Notes under the pieces: generated by a model | What the model was told of the DNA's origin: nothing | Seen by the model: the letters and a program-made list of their open reading frames with translations, nothing else | The model's database searches: none | Program-made: the position numbers and the translations under genes | Assembly: GCF_041146795.1 (NCBI RefSeq) | Contig: NC_135185.1 | Location: 12,435,529-12,499,528, forward strand | Direction: 5' to 3' | DNA from: Maylandia zebra | Taxonomy: Eukaryota > Chordata > Actinopteri > Cichliformes > Cichlidae | DNA: 64,000 nt | In this document: positions 24,840 to 38,700 of the stretch, one piece after another | How the letters are laid out: every line of letters starts with the position of its first letter | Position numbering within the stretch: position 1 is the stretch's first letter

Positions 24840-27800
24840 CAGCAACCGTGAAACACACACCTCTATTTTGAAAATATTAGATATTTTATTTAAGCATACA
24901 CAAGTAAGCATACACCATATTCTTCATAATTGAAGTTGTGTAACCTTGTGCATAATAGTTAAACCATGCTAGCCCTCTTTAAGCAATGACTGCTGTACAC
25001 TCCATACAATGAATATAAACATGATAGCACTAGTAAAGCAGTTAATTTTTACTAAACCATGCTTCTTCGTCATCCTCATTCCTAAATTTCAAGAATCCCA
25101 TAATGAAACGGTCAAACTTCATGTATTTCCAGGCATGTTTCTACTCTAAAACAAAACACATGATGTGTTGTTAAAATCCAGCGATTGTTGCGAAACGGTC
25201 CGTCACTGCAACAGAGCATCGTCTCCCCCTCTTTTTTTCTCAGGCATTGATTTAGCACAAACGGTAGCAGGCGAAAAGGTTTCGGGCCTTTTTTTAACGA
25301 GTGGTTTGACGCCACAGGGCTCACGTGGAATGTTGAGTTCGTGCTGTCGTCACCGGTTGTCGAGTGCGATTAAGGAAAGATTTTTCATCTGGCCACCGTT
25401 TGCTTAACCTGTTCCAGTCAGAGTGGTAGCAGCTGGGTGTTGCCTTCAGCCAACTTAAATCCCAGTAATCAGTTTTTCAGTAGCAGCAGCGATGGGCTAA
25501 GCGAACTGCACTGTCCACTGTCTGTAATGAGTGGACTCTAGATACCCAGATGCCTTCCACTTAATTAGACATGTTATGCCACTGTGTAGCTGTTAAACAT
25601 GGTCAAACACTTGTGTGTAAAACCAAATAAATAATTTTCATGTATTAAGTTGGAGAGCTCACCTAGTGCTCAGCTGCTGAAGCTGCAACCCTTAAGGGAA
25701 AGGGTTGGCACTTTCAGACATCCACTTGATGGCTTTCTCAGCCATTAGTTAGATGAAGAGACTGACTGCGCTTCCGCGTTTGTACTGTTGCTCGAGCCAG
25801 CAACCCATTCTCATTCCCAGGGGGCAAATACTGCTGTTTTGTTAAAACTGCTGGTTTCTCACAGATGCACACAGTTGTTCTTTGGGACTTATGAGGTTAG
25901 TGAGACGGAAATTAATTGTAATCATGAAATTTGGACACTAGCATAGGACCCCTTGGTTTTGCATTCACTTTGGGACAGCTGCGGATCAAACATTAGACAG
26001 GAAAGTGAAGTGGAGTGACCCAGTGCGAACTCTAACCCAAGAAGCTCCAGCTTTCATTACACAGCTGAAGAGCGACTGAAGAGTTAAACAGAAAGCTCCC
26101 AACGGGAACAGCAGACGACCCAAACTTCCAACTTCCTAATGTTCACTTTGCGGGTCTTTAAAACTGGACTGTTGTGTTGTGGTGGCTGTGGCTGGTGCAT
26201 TAAGGTAACAGCACCATAGGACATCTTGTAGCATCTGACAAAACAGGATTATTTTCTACCCCAGGATAGCAACGTGCTGGCATTCGATGCCTTACTTTGA
26301 GAATGTGTTGGCTGTAATTTAACCAGCTGCTAAGAGAAGTGTCGATCTTCTCGTGTAACTGCAAATTCCCAAAATGTCAAACTATTTATTGGTAAAGTTT
26401 GACAACCTGCCACGATAGCCCTACATTTAAATCTTTAATAAGGAATACAGTATTTACAGTGTCAACACGCGTACCATCATCACAACTTTTAAAATGAACT
26501 TCATACGTTGCTAGCTGACTCGATACCAAAGAGGAGCAAAGGACTTTCACTGTTTCGGGGAATGCAGGGGATAAATATGTTGTTGGATGTTCAAAGAAAT
26601 CATTGGAGACGATTCTCGTCATTATCCTTCACTGTGTGGACGGATGCCTATTGATCGGAGAGTCTGCCACCGGGGAAAATGTTCCGGGGGGATAAAACGG
26701 ATTCAGCCTTCAGCTGAGTGAAGTGTTTTAAGTAAAGTGGTGATCACTTCACAGAAAATTTCCCAAAGTTTGTCCTGGCTAGACAGAAGTGTTAGTCAGG
26801 AGAGACCTTTACATTAGACAGACTCACATTTTAAACCTTCATGTGACAGTTGCGGTGAAGAGGAAGAAATTGGGAAAGGAGACCGGGGAAATGGTGTGCA
26901 GCAAATAGCAGGGCTCGCTGCTCGTGAGTGATAGAAACCTGCCATTGCATTAGTTATCAGTCTACTCATTCTGTTCATTGCTTTTTCTCTTAACTGCCTC
27001 CCTTTTCCACTGCATTCAAGGCTGAGGAGCCGGGACCTGTTGCGTTCGCAGTAAAAGACGAGTCGGTGCATCACAGAATGAGAAGCTGCCCGTCGATACG
27101 GATTCCCAGCAGCTTGAATGGCCCTCGAACACCACGCCTGGGTGATTATGTGAAATATCCAGGGCTGTGTCCCTCATCGAAAACACTCTTCTTTTTAATG
27201 CACATAAACAGCATAATGACATAATAGAAGCACATAACGGTAGAGGAGTGCCATGAAAAACGCATTCAATAACAGGACTTTAACAGCCGTGTCTAAACAA
27301 AAAAAATTCACTAGCAGTAGCGGTACCCTCTTACAATACGAGACTATATATCTTCCATTTAGTCTTGTCATATTTCATTAAAAGCTCTTCAGACTGATGC
27401 TACCAAACAAGAGTGGAATTTTAAATGTATTTACACATTAAAGGCCAGCCACCTCTTCCAGCTTTTCAGACAACACGGCATCGATCTGTAATGTTTCCCT
27501 TTTTCTTTGCACACACATTTAAATACTGGGTGGAAGATAAATATCACGGTGTGAGATACAGGGGCTTCCATCTTATTAGATAAATCATATGGTGTGATTT
27601 ATTTTTAAGGCAGTACTACTGAGTTTGAATCAGCCCTCGAATGCGTCATTTTGCTCCCAGATGTGCCATATACCATTATGTTTCAGCACAGATGTTGACT
27701 TTAAACTGGTGAAAAAGTCTGAATAGAAGCCCTTCTGTCTGGTGACAAAGAAATCGTAGGGTTGCAAGTTGGGCCCCATTTAACAAAAAAAAAGATTATT

Positions 27801-29288
27801 TTTTTTTTTAGTTTATTTTTTTTAGTTTATTTTTAAAATCCCATGCTAACCACTGGAAACCAAAGTTTTTACAACAGCGCTTAAGGACGTTTGGGGCTCG
27901 GAGTTAATTCCCTCCAAACTGGACGTGCAGTTCATTTGTCTGCCTGAACATTACAACATGCTGAGAGGTCGGGATTTTATTCAAAGAGGCTGCGGCGTTT
28001 GAGTCCTCGATTCTACACTTCCTCTGAGGGCTGTTATTGCTGATATAAGAGATCTCCTGTGTGTCTCTGAAGAGGAAAGACCACTTCTTCCGAGAGTCCA
28101 GCCCCTTTTAGAGTTCGTTAATTAGATGAATGCACTCCATTATGGCAGTTCTGCTCCTCTCCAGAATGCTTTGAGATTCATCCCCCTCAGAGAGAAAGAC
28201 ACGAGGGAATACTAAAGGGCTCATTCTGGACATGGAATGTAACATTTCAGAATAAAAGCATGAGGGACAAGAAGTAGGATGAAACCTGGCTTCTCATGAA
28301 CTCTATTGTGAATATTTGTTCAGATCAGAGGTTCCTTTTAAGTGTTTTTATCTTGTTGATCGAGTCCTGGTGATTCAGCTTTGGTAGCAGCCCTCTCAAA
28401 AGCTGCTCTGGCGTTGTCACAACACATTTTAGAAACATCTCATAAATTAGCCAGGTGGTAGAGTCTGGATTCCCTGAGGGGGCGGAAAAAAAACAAGTGA
28501 ATCCACAAGATTGCAAAGAGCTTCTGCCCGAGAGAGGATCAATGAAACAAAAATACCAGAACAACAAAACTGTACTGGTGGCACCTTGTAAAAATTTAAA
28601 CAACTACACCCTAACAGCCCATTTAAGAGTACAGAATGCAACATGTAATGATGAAGTTATGCGTGGATATAAAAGATTAAAGCAGAGGAGACGATTTCAA
28701 CCCAGAAAAGGGAAATGCCCAGGTTTTGCGGTCACTGATAACACACTGCAAGACGCTGAGAAGAAGGTGACAGAGAGAATGAAAAGGTCTCTGGCTCTGT
28801 TTATCAGCTTTGGTCCCTGGGGCCTGTTTATCTGCAGTCTCTCCAACACCAGAGCCATTCGGCTCTAATCGCTGCCGCCCCACAGTGCAGTAGTCACTGA
28901 GCACGGAGCAGCCGCTGCTTTTCACACCGGCGCAGGCGGAGGGAGCATGCTCGACACCCAGAGTCCTGCGGCCTCGCTCTGGCGCCAGGCCCGAAGGAGA
29001 GAAGGCGCTGCCGAGGGGCCCAGAGTCCCAGCGTCATCCTGACAAGCAGATGGGCTTAAAAGGGGCCTGCTTGTTTGTGAGAACACAAAGTCTTTTAGGT
29101 AAAGAGAAGACGTCCTGGCAGTCACACCTCAATGATGTTGACAGATGGCATCCTATTGTTGTTGTTGTTGTTCTTGGGGAACTGTGGGAGGAGAGAAGAA
29201 GACGACAGGTATGAGACGACCACAGGACTCAGGAGTCGCACAATAAAATTCAATGAGTATGAGGATGCCTCTGCTGCTACTTGGATGC

Positions 29289-29294
29289 TTTATT
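29289..29294 (-). terminator. Candidate polyadenylation signal of fndc5
   Basis: AATAAA on the minus strand (TTTATT on +), about 333 bases downstream of the fndc5 stop codon. It is the first such hexamer I noticed beyond the stop; actual cleavage is not shown. Confidence 0.4.
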
Positions 29295-29626
29295 GATGTT
29301 TGCAGGAGAGTGAAAGGAATAAAGATTAGTTCTGGACTTGTGCTGTCAGCACACGATACATGGTTATGAAATGGGCTCTGTGCATTGATCAATTAGAACT
29401 TATTGGAAGCCATGACTCGAGGGCTGCTGCGAGCTGATGCTGCGTAGTCATGCACGTAATGGCGCCATGTTGGAGCAATGTTCAGCTTTAGCCTGACGCT
29501 CAGATGACACCATGGGAGCGTATGAAGTGTCAGTGGAAAAAAGTCTAGAAGTGGCCGGGACCATTCACCTGCCCGGCGCCGCTGAGGGGGAGACACCCGG
29601 GGAGAGGAGGAGGGGAGGGGGGTGGG

Positions 29627-29766
29627 TTATACCTTACTGCGCAACAGCCCCCCCGTCGGATGCTCGGGAGTGCTGCACTCTGAGGAGTTTTTGGCTTTGT
29701 CCTTGTTGTTGTTCGGCTCGTTGTCTTTGATTATGTCATACTGGCGACAGAAGAGGGCGATCACAC
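29627..29766 (-). CDS. fndc5: fndc5 last coding exon: end of helix and cytoplasmic tail
   Basis: Starts after CTCCCCCAG at 29766 and ends with TAA at 29627-29629. It encodes GVIALFCRQYDIIKDNEP, NNNKDKAKNSSECSTPEH and PTGGLLRSKV. Human FNDC5 ends SKI, so the final residue differs by one conservative change. The C-terminal tripeptide was the reason the mouse protein was first described as peroxisomal. Confidence 0.95.
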
Positions 29767-32700
29767 CTGGGGGAGAGATGGTTCGCATTCATGATCGGAC
29801 AAATCTGGGTATTGTTATCGTCTAAACATTAAAAGCTGGATTTTGTGTTGTATTTACAGAAAATTGGGAAAATTGAGTGTAATCCACACAAAGGCCGTCT
29901 GATCCTGGTTTACTGAACAGGTTTGTCCTCACCTGCCCACATGATGAGTACCACCACGATGATGATGAGCTCCCCAGCCCTCAGCTGGGTCGTCTGTCCC
30001 ACTTCCTCCATTGTTACTTCGTCTAAAAAAGATTTTAGAGGAAACAGGAAATTAGCCTATATTAAAAAACTAACATTATAGAGAATATATATTACAGTGG
30101 TATCTCATTTATCCGCAATAGATAAAATCTGCGAAGTAGCCAACTTTATTTTTTATTATATTATAGATGTTTTAAGGCTTTAAAACCCCTCACTACACAC
30201 TTTTTACACTTTTCTCAGACAGGCATGAACATTTTCACACTGTTCTCTCTTGTTTAAACACTCAAAGTTCAAACCTTTGTAGAAAATAAGTCCAGTATTA
30301 TAGAATGAAACCAAAGACACCTGCAGGTGTTTTTTTGACATTTCTGTGTTTGTTGGGGAGAAAACGTACAAACATACAGTACAGCACTTCAGAGTCACAC
30401 TGCTAGCGATCGAAGATTTATGTAAATTTGAAAAGCTGAATGAATTCTGTACAGGAGTGAACTACGTTATAGCGAGGGACCATGCCCTTCATGCATAGTG
30501 GTCACAACATAGGACAGCTATTGCAAAGTATTTCTGTCAGTGTTGATGGTATACTTGCACATAAACCACAACATTAGACACACTGATGTGTCACTCCATA
30601 CCCTGGTGATGTCTACCTAAGTGCACATGTAATTTAAAAAAAAAAACACAAATGAGAAAAAAAAGTTCAAGAATCTTTTATTCATGATGAATAAAGATAC
30701 TAATATATAAAGATACTAGTATCTATAATAAAGATACTAATATCTAAGATACTAGTTAGTTAGCTATAATAAAGTAATATCTTACTAGTATCTTAGATAT
30801 TGGTAGATATTGGTAAGATATTGGTATCTTTATCTCTATCCTCTATTGGTAAGTTTATCCTCTGTGTAAAACAGGCCATTTTAGTTCCTTTTCCCATCTC
30901 TTTTAGCCAACTTTCTAAAGCCAAGATCAGAGGAAAACTGTCTGAAACAGTGTTTGGTGAGAGCAGGGTCAAGTCTGACCTCAATTGTACATATTCATTA
31001 TATGTAGCTGCAACTGCAGCAGCTATCCGAAAGCAGCTGGATAGCGTAGCGGTAAAGCTACATGTCTTTGGAACAGGAGTCACAAGTTCGATTCTTGCTT
31101 GGGTGCGTCTGTATCCAGTAAGCAGTGAGGATTCCATTCCTATGCAATCGTCCACAACACACATGCTACGGCAAGGGGGAGCCGGGATGCTAAGACAGGG
31201 GGTATATCGTCCTCCCTGAGGTCGGCAACGTCAGGAAGAAGCAACATGAGTGTTTTAGCTAAGAATGTGAGGTTTAGTTGAGAGAGAGAGAGATCAAGAA
31301 TACTGAGAGCACAATGAGAGTTCTAAGAGTACTGAACTGGTGGCCATAATTCTCACAAGGCTACGTGGTGTTAGGAGAACTATTACTCAAGATGCTCAAC
31401 AGCAGGCTAAGATAATCAAATTACCTGTGTAACTGGATTACTTTTTTGAGACACGACAGAGTAAAAAATAGGTTCTTGATTCTAAATAAATACTTTTTTT
31501 TCTACTTCCATGTGTTAACATCCTACACAGGTAATTTGATTATCTTAGCCTGCTGTTGCTTTTGAGTAATGTCTCCTAACACCACATAGCCTTTGAAGGA
31601 TGCCACCAGTTCAGTACTCTTGGACTCTCATTGTGCTCTCAATATTCTTGATCTCTCTCTCAACAAACCAACATTCTAAGCTGAAAAGACTCATGTTGCT
31701 TCTTCCTGACGTTGCCAACCTCGGGGAGGACGATATCCCCCCTGTCTTGGCGTCCTGACTCCTCCTTGCCGTAGCACATGTGTTGTACCTCATCACCATG
31801 AGAGATAAGCACTGGACTTGAAGAGGACTTGAACTTGTGACTCCCACCCCAAAGGCTTAGAGTCTTACCACTACACTATCCAGCTGATATCAACATGAAC
31901 ATCAATATATATATATCACATCTTGTATTAATGTTGCCATGTAGCCATTTTCACACCTTGGCTCAGGGTCCATGTCCCTTTTCTCCACCAGTAGCTCTTA
32001 GAACTGAAAAAGATTCTCAAATTAAATTTTTATATATTATAAATTTATATATTTATATATTTGTATATTTTTTATAATACTTACTTTATATGTGTATAAG
32101 TAAGTATTATCATTCTTCATCATTCATTTGTATCTTTATTCATCATGAATGAATAAACTAGTAAGATACTTAGATATAAAGATACTAATATCTAAGATAC
32201 TAAGATACTTTATTCTTTAAATAAAGATACTAAATAGTATCTTTATTTTACTAAATACTATTTAGTATCTTTACTAAATAAAGATAAAATAAATAAATAT
32301 ATATACACTAAAATTATTCTATTTAGTATCTAAATAAAGATACTAGTACTCTTAGATATAATATCTAAGAGTACTAGTATCTACTAATATCTACTAGTAT
32401 CTTTATATCTAAGACTAGTATCTTATTAGTATTCATGATGAATAAAGATACAAATGAATACTTATACTTACTTATACACATATAAAGTAAGTATTATAAA
32501 AATATACAGCTGGTCTCTCTCCTAGCTTGGGAGTCAGCACAGCCTCCCCCTGACCTGGCGTCCTGGCTCCCCCTTGCCGTAGCATGTGTGTTGTGGAAGA
32601 TTGCACAGGAATGAAATGTAACCCTCACTGCTCACTGGATACAGACTCACCCAAGCAGGAATCAAACTTGTGACTCCTGCGCCAAAGGTGTGTAGTCTTA

Positions 32701-35700
32701 CCGCTACGCTATCCAGCTGCTTCCGGATAGCTGCTGCAGTTGCAGCTACATATAATGAATATGTACAATTGAGGTCAGACTTGACCCTGCTCTCACCAAA
32801 CACTGTTTCAGACAGTTTTCCTCTGATCTTGGCTTTAGAAAGTTGGCTAAAAGAGATGGGAAAAGGAACTAAAATGGCCTGTTTTACAGAGGATAAACTA
32901 AGAGGCTCAACATAGTCCCACTGGACTGTGAAACATTAAAGGCTACTCTAATCCAAGAATAGAAATATGGAGCTGGAAATGAACACAATAGGTCTTCTTT
33001 AATTACACCAGCCTTAATGAAATTCCATCTTTGAAGTCATGACCATCAACAGAAAAGTCTGCCTGTGGGTGCCTGCAGACATCCACTGAGCAAAACAACA
33101 GCACAAACAACTCTTCCTCAATGCTGAGTGCTGGGGAAGTCACAGGCTTGATATAAAGTTCACTGCAGCGTGGAGAGCACTCTTATTAGATGCAGTGTGT
33201 GACATTTGGAGGGCCCGGTGTGGCAGGAACCCCACGCTCCAGTAGCTTTTAGCATCAAGCATTTCTGCTGATCGATCGGCCTCTGTTGCCTTGTATTAAA
33301 TAATCAAAGTCCAGCAGCCCTGGGCACCTGACACTGTTGCAAGCTGGCCTCACTGGGGCTCACTGCATTGCTCTAAAACACCTCTGATGCTTTCTGACCA
33401 AGATCCAGACACCAGGCGGGTTTTATCTGTTACAGCCATCAATAAGTTCCACTTAGTTTTAATATTTTAGCCTTGTTGGCCTTTTAAAAGTCGTCTCCCG
33501 TGGAAAGAGCATTTTGGAAACTAATGAATAGCATTCATTTAAAAGGAGACTGATTTATTTTTTATTTTATTGAGGTCTAAATGTCCATCCTCATGTCTCT
33601 AACCCAGAAATCGGTCTCATTACGCTGTGATGAAGGATCTCTCGGTTTTTTAAATGCATCTGGAGGACAGATGAGAGGGGAGTCTGTAGGAGGAGATGTA
33701 ATTGAGGACACACAGGTGCATCCTTTGGAGAAGTGTTTTTACCTTCAGTGCATAAAAGAGGTGCAGTGCACAGCTGGGACAGATCAATCATGGTTTTAAA
33801 AAAATGAAAACTTTTTCTTTCTTAGTTATTTAAGATGATCAGACTTTCTCCTTTTCACTGTCTCTGTGTGATTAAAAACATTATATCCTGTCACATCTTG
33901 GCATGCCGTGAATTTAATTAAAAGCGGCATGAAGTATAAACACTCTTCCACCTGAGCTCATAAAATCCAGCTGTAACAAAACTATTTATGATGCAGACAC
34001 GTCAAACATTTTATTCACATCACTAAAGTAACAGCTCTGAGGCCAGCACGTCTCATTCTGATCAGTGCCTGTTGCATCGACTGTTCTCCACTCACATCTC
34101 TGTCAGGTGAGAGGGACTAACGAGTAGAAGAACCAAGGATGGGTGCTTTATGTCTACTGAGGCTTGTTGACATAGGCAGAAAGCAGGACGACCACGCTAT
34201 AGGACAGCGAGCTCCGTGGTAAAAAAAAATCAGTGGTTACCTGGCAATAGTACTGAATTTGTCCAGCAACTGATTATAGAAGTTGTTTGGGCTAATTATT
34301 TTTAATTGCAAGATAGTTGCCAGTTTTCGTTCTCGTGGGAGGCAACTTGCCTCCAAACAGTTGCAGTCTGACTCAGACTGAGTGCAGTCTCGGAAAGATT
34401 ATCAAAGTTTTCCAAATAATTGTTGCCAAATTTAGAAATGCAGAGAGATTGTCATAAGATTACACTTGGGACTCGACTCAGCTTCTTACCAGTTGATTGC
34501 ATTGTTGTTATGTTCCCATATCAAAGCAAAGTTGCCAAGACGCTGTGTAATTTTGCAGTTAAATTGCCATCATGCAACAACTGCATCATTATTTGTGGAG
34601 CAATTCCTTAATTTCTGTTCCACATCTTCGAGGTTCTGGCTGGACTCTGAAGCTAAAAAGTTTATGTGAGTTTGTGTTTATGCTGAGCAAAACATGTTTG
34701 CAAATTTCCCTGACTTATACTTGATTGTTATGTTAGCACAAGCAGATTACATGTAAGTGCCAACTCGACCCTATTTAAAGACTAATAGCAGAATGACTTG
34801 TTTTATTGCCATTGTAACACACTGTGATGGCTGCAGTTACAGCCACACTGTGGTAATATCCACCTAATATTACCAACAACAACAAGGACACTGCATTCAC
34901 ATTTTCTTTCTTTAGATATAAGATTTAATTTAAAGGATAATAAATAACTGGTTCTGGTTTAGAATTAATTTGCATAACACTGTTCTAAAATAATTGTGCA
35001 CATTTTAGTTTACACTGTTATTTATGATTGAATCTCTTTGTTTTCTGAGTTACCTTAGTTGCAGCTGCTCCAGTCTCTTCATTGAGGAGCCAAGAGGTGG
35101 AAAAGGGGCGGAGCAAGCCTAGATGGAAAACTGCAAATTGGCTCATTCCATAACTTGAGATCATGGGGGGGAATTGGAGTTCGTTATGTTAGTCTCAGTT
35201 AGGTTTTGTGTGTTTTACCCCTGTTTTGTGTTTTTGTGGGCTGATCAGCTCACAAATATTTAAGTTTCCCCTTTGCCTCCTTAGGTAAGTAAGTTTGAGT
35301 TATCAGTATTGTTTGTTGTTAACTTTGAGTAGAGTTCTGTTATTTTGACCTCTTTTATGGGCCAAGATTTAGATTTTTTTTTTTTGTATGATTTAACCAA
35401 CTATGTTTTGGGATTAAATAAAAAAAAACAAAACACTTTTTTTTGGACTTGAACCTGTGCCTGAGTTTCCTTCGCTGCTCGGTCCATCCCACACACCAAA
35501 GTTAAGTCCCAGTGGTTGCAAACCTGGCTCCCGTCTTCAAAGCAACCAAAGACTGCAGATTCATTAAACACGCTTGCTATAATTTTGTTTGTGCCAGCGT
35601 CTCCAACAACTCTTTTGCCTTGTGTGACTGCAGCTTAAGCTACATTTTTAACATGTGGCTTTAATAAATAATAAAATGTGGTTAGCCTAAAGGATGTAAT

Positions 35701-38700
35701 TACTTCCTCCACCATCCAGTCTTATTTTGTCAAACAATGATTAATTATTTGTTGATATGTCCGGACTGCTGCTGCTCTTTTTTGGCACAACTTAGGAAAC
35801 ATGCAGCCTTTGATTATCAATTCACATTATGTAACTAAATAACATCTCACACTCAATCTTCCCTCTAATTTCTCACGTGTCTGAGCAAACTCCCTGAGCG
35901 TCCCTTGGACCACTGTGAGCAACAGCAGACGTGTGCAGTATGGTCACGCCAGCATCGAATCCATCCAAGTCACATGGTTTATTAAAATAATCAAATTACA
36001 GCATTTACATTTATGTTAGACTACTTTTAATTAACTGCTTTAGCCCACTTACAATGAAAATTAAAAAAAAATCTTGTTCATGATCTGTGTAGCATGTTAA
36101 CACTATTGGAAGTAAAAATAACTTGAACTCCAATTTTGAAAACACAACTTTCTTTTCTTTTTTAATAAAGCTCTGACTTGTATTATGAGTCTGTGGTCTG
36201 GGAGAGAGTCTGTAACTTTCTGTCTGCAAAATACAGTATATAATGACCAATGCTGGGCAATTGATTATATAGTTACTTCTTCAAAAAAGTAATTGAGTTT
36301 TGCAAACAACAAAGATTTTTGCAGCTGTTTACCTACAAATGCAGCCAAGGCGTTTTTTTAAACAAACATTTCAAACTATTTACAGAACAATCAGCTGTTT
36401 TGCATCAAATCTGATGCCACACAAATCATTTGTGCCACTCCAAAAAATAATTTCTGTCCACTATGAGATAAAGGAGAACAACAGCCTGATACCTGCAGGC
36501 CTGACAACAGGAGATGTATCACCGCTGTAACACCTGTAACATTCAGCAGTCGCCTCATTGTTCTGACACACACAACAAAACTACACTACACACTAACTAC
36601 ACAAGATTTGCGCTAAACGTCTCAAATCTCTCACATCTCAAAACACCGCCATCACTCCTAAAACTTCCCCCCCTTCCTAAACAACTAAATGCCGTGTTGC
36701 CATATCATTTTTCGACCAATAGGGAAGCGTGGGTTTTTGGTTTTTTTTTGTTTTTGTCTTTGCTCACAGGCTTTTGAGCATTTTGCTTATAAAACGCTGT
36801 TTTTTCTTCTCACAGTAAATATAAACAATGATAGTATTCAGGAAAAAAATTGCATATATTTTTATCATAACTCTGGTTTTACGTGTCCTCTCAACACAAT
36901 TTAAAAACTGGTATAAAGTCCACAGTTTTTCCCTCAATTGTTCCGTCTGTCCTGCTCACATCTCCAATGGTTGTACACATTGTCATTAACGTGGCTTCAC
37001 TCCACAGCAGCCACCCCGTTTTGCTAGCTAAAACACCGGTGTCGGCACATAAGGACGCTGTCATAGCCTGTCAACCACGTTGATTAGCTGCGTATATACG
37101 AATGTGAATCGCATCATTGGCTGGACTATGGGATAAGGTGGCATCGTTCTAATCCCATATGGGAGCAGTCAGTCACTTACTGACTAACACTGCAAAACAG
37201 AATAGTTTACGTATTTACTTTCATTTCAATTCAGGTTAGATTTTTTTTGTGTGCAATGCAGATTTTCTGTGCGCAGAGACCGTGCCAGCAGTGCGCAATT
37301 GCGCACGCCTGCAGCTTAGAGGGAACATTGTTCACACCTGCTGATGAAAGATAAGTTGTTCCTTAAAGGCTGTGTTCATGAGCAGCTTTTTTATATTTAC
37401 TTTCACCTCCTGCTCACCTGTTTGCCTTTCTTCACTCTTCACTTCCAAACAGGGAAAACAAACAAAACAGAAAATGGGAAAAGTGGTCTTTTAAAAATTA
37501 ATTTAATTAAAAGAATTGCTTGTCTCATTTTGTCTCTGATTGATGTCATTTTGATGAAGAACGAGTCAGATTTCTCAGCTTTGGCTTAAAAGAAAAAAAT
37601 CATTTCCCCCCCTTTCTGGTTTCCAGGTCCAGGGTTGTGCTGATTACACGATACTCTCAGTTTCTCTGTCAGGTTCCCGCTGTGCAGTATCCAAACACGA
37701 GATGGAGATAAAGAAAATGTTTCACTCAAGATGGATCCTCATAAAAGAACAAGCCAGACTTTTAGGACAGATGAGAGAGAAGTTTCTACCTTTATTAGAT
37801 CTGAGGAGACGATGAACCTTTTCACCAGAACTTTTTATTCTCCATGTTTGCGAGTCTGTAAATTTCCTTGAGAGGTTACACAGGTACATCTGTGCCCCCC
37901 ACACACACACATTCTCATTTTGATGTCTTAGTGAGGACATCTAATTGACATAATGCTTACCCTAGGCCCATACCCTAACCCTCAAAAATGCCTTCAAACT
38001 CGTGGGGACAGGCTCTTTTGTCCTCACAAGTGACTGCTGGTCCCCACAAGTATAGTAACATTTTAATTTTTGGTCCTCACAAAGATATGTAAAAAAGCCT
38101 ACACACACGCACACACACACAGTGTGTTTCTGACAGCAGAATTTAATTTTCAGGATTTCTCTCTCCTGTATTGCCATGGCTGCTTCTGTCAGCCACTCTC
38201 TGTTTCCCCTCCTCTCTTCCTGCTGTTTTGTGCACAGGTTGTTCAGTTCCCCCCCTCTCCCTTCATCTCTCTCTTACTTCCTTTGATCTCCCGAAGCTTA
38301 AACCCATTGTGAAAGAGGAAACGAGAAGAAATGCGGAATAATCCAGCATTTCAGGCTCATCCTTTGCTCTTTCCACTGAGATCAACGTGATACTGCAGAA
38401 CAGAAGGGCTGAGCAGCTGAGCGAGGATGGTGAAAGCCTCTCTCTGCTTCTCGGGACATTCGCCTGTCATACAGAGACAAAGGACTAAGAGAAGCACTGA
38501 GACGCTCTCCCTCCACACTCTGTACCCTGTGCACTTATCTGCAGTGAAAGACAAACTCCTCTCTCTCCATGGCACATTTTGTCCGTCAGTCATTCTCAAT
38601 AAGCGAACAGCTCTCGTCCCACTGTCTGGACTCACAGCTTAGCCATTTTTTCTGAAGGGAAATTGGCAGGATTATGAGCGAAAAATGATGTAGTGGTAAA

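Larger units (their letters stand above)
20769..29288. other. Intergenic DNA between s100pbp copy B and fndc5
   Basis: This stretch holds the 3' UTR of copy B (an AATAAA at about 21959 is one possible signal), a decayed Tc1-like copy (22578-23441), a possible antisense solo LTR (24493-24839) and otherwise unassigned sequence. Open frames up to 137 codons occur, for example at 28455-28868 on the + strand. None shows splice context or recognisable protein features. Confidence 0.5.
30851..32899. repeat. Nested palindrome of about 2 kb containing three tRNA-derived units
   Basis: The outer arms 30851-31195 and 32555-32899 are inverted copies of each other with high identity. An inner pair, about 31032-31436 and 31532-31886, is also inverted, with a 95-base spacer centred near 31484. 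The left segment 31032-31195 therefore has two inverted partners. Each arm contains a tRNA-like head with pol III A and B boxes. TA-rich GATACTAGTATC-type sequence fills 30680-30840 and 32030-32500. This lies in the 12-kb fndc5 intron. I know of no named family for the whole; SINE copies in opposite orientations or a foldback element are both possible. Confidence 0.75.

Noticed and set aside
28455..28868. 137-codon + strand frame
   Set aside because: No splice or promoter context, no recognisable domain, and overlapping frames of similar length on the other strand indicate chance.
30800..31219. 139-codon + strand frame and its inverted partners at 32534-32915
   Set aside because: These frames are read through the tRNA-derived repeat units and palindrome arms; the same sequence is open in several orientations, so it is not a gene.
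35040..35480. LTR-like stretch with ATATTTAAG and AATAAA
   Set aside because: Element ends and a target duplication could not be found, so it was not annotated as a separate feature.
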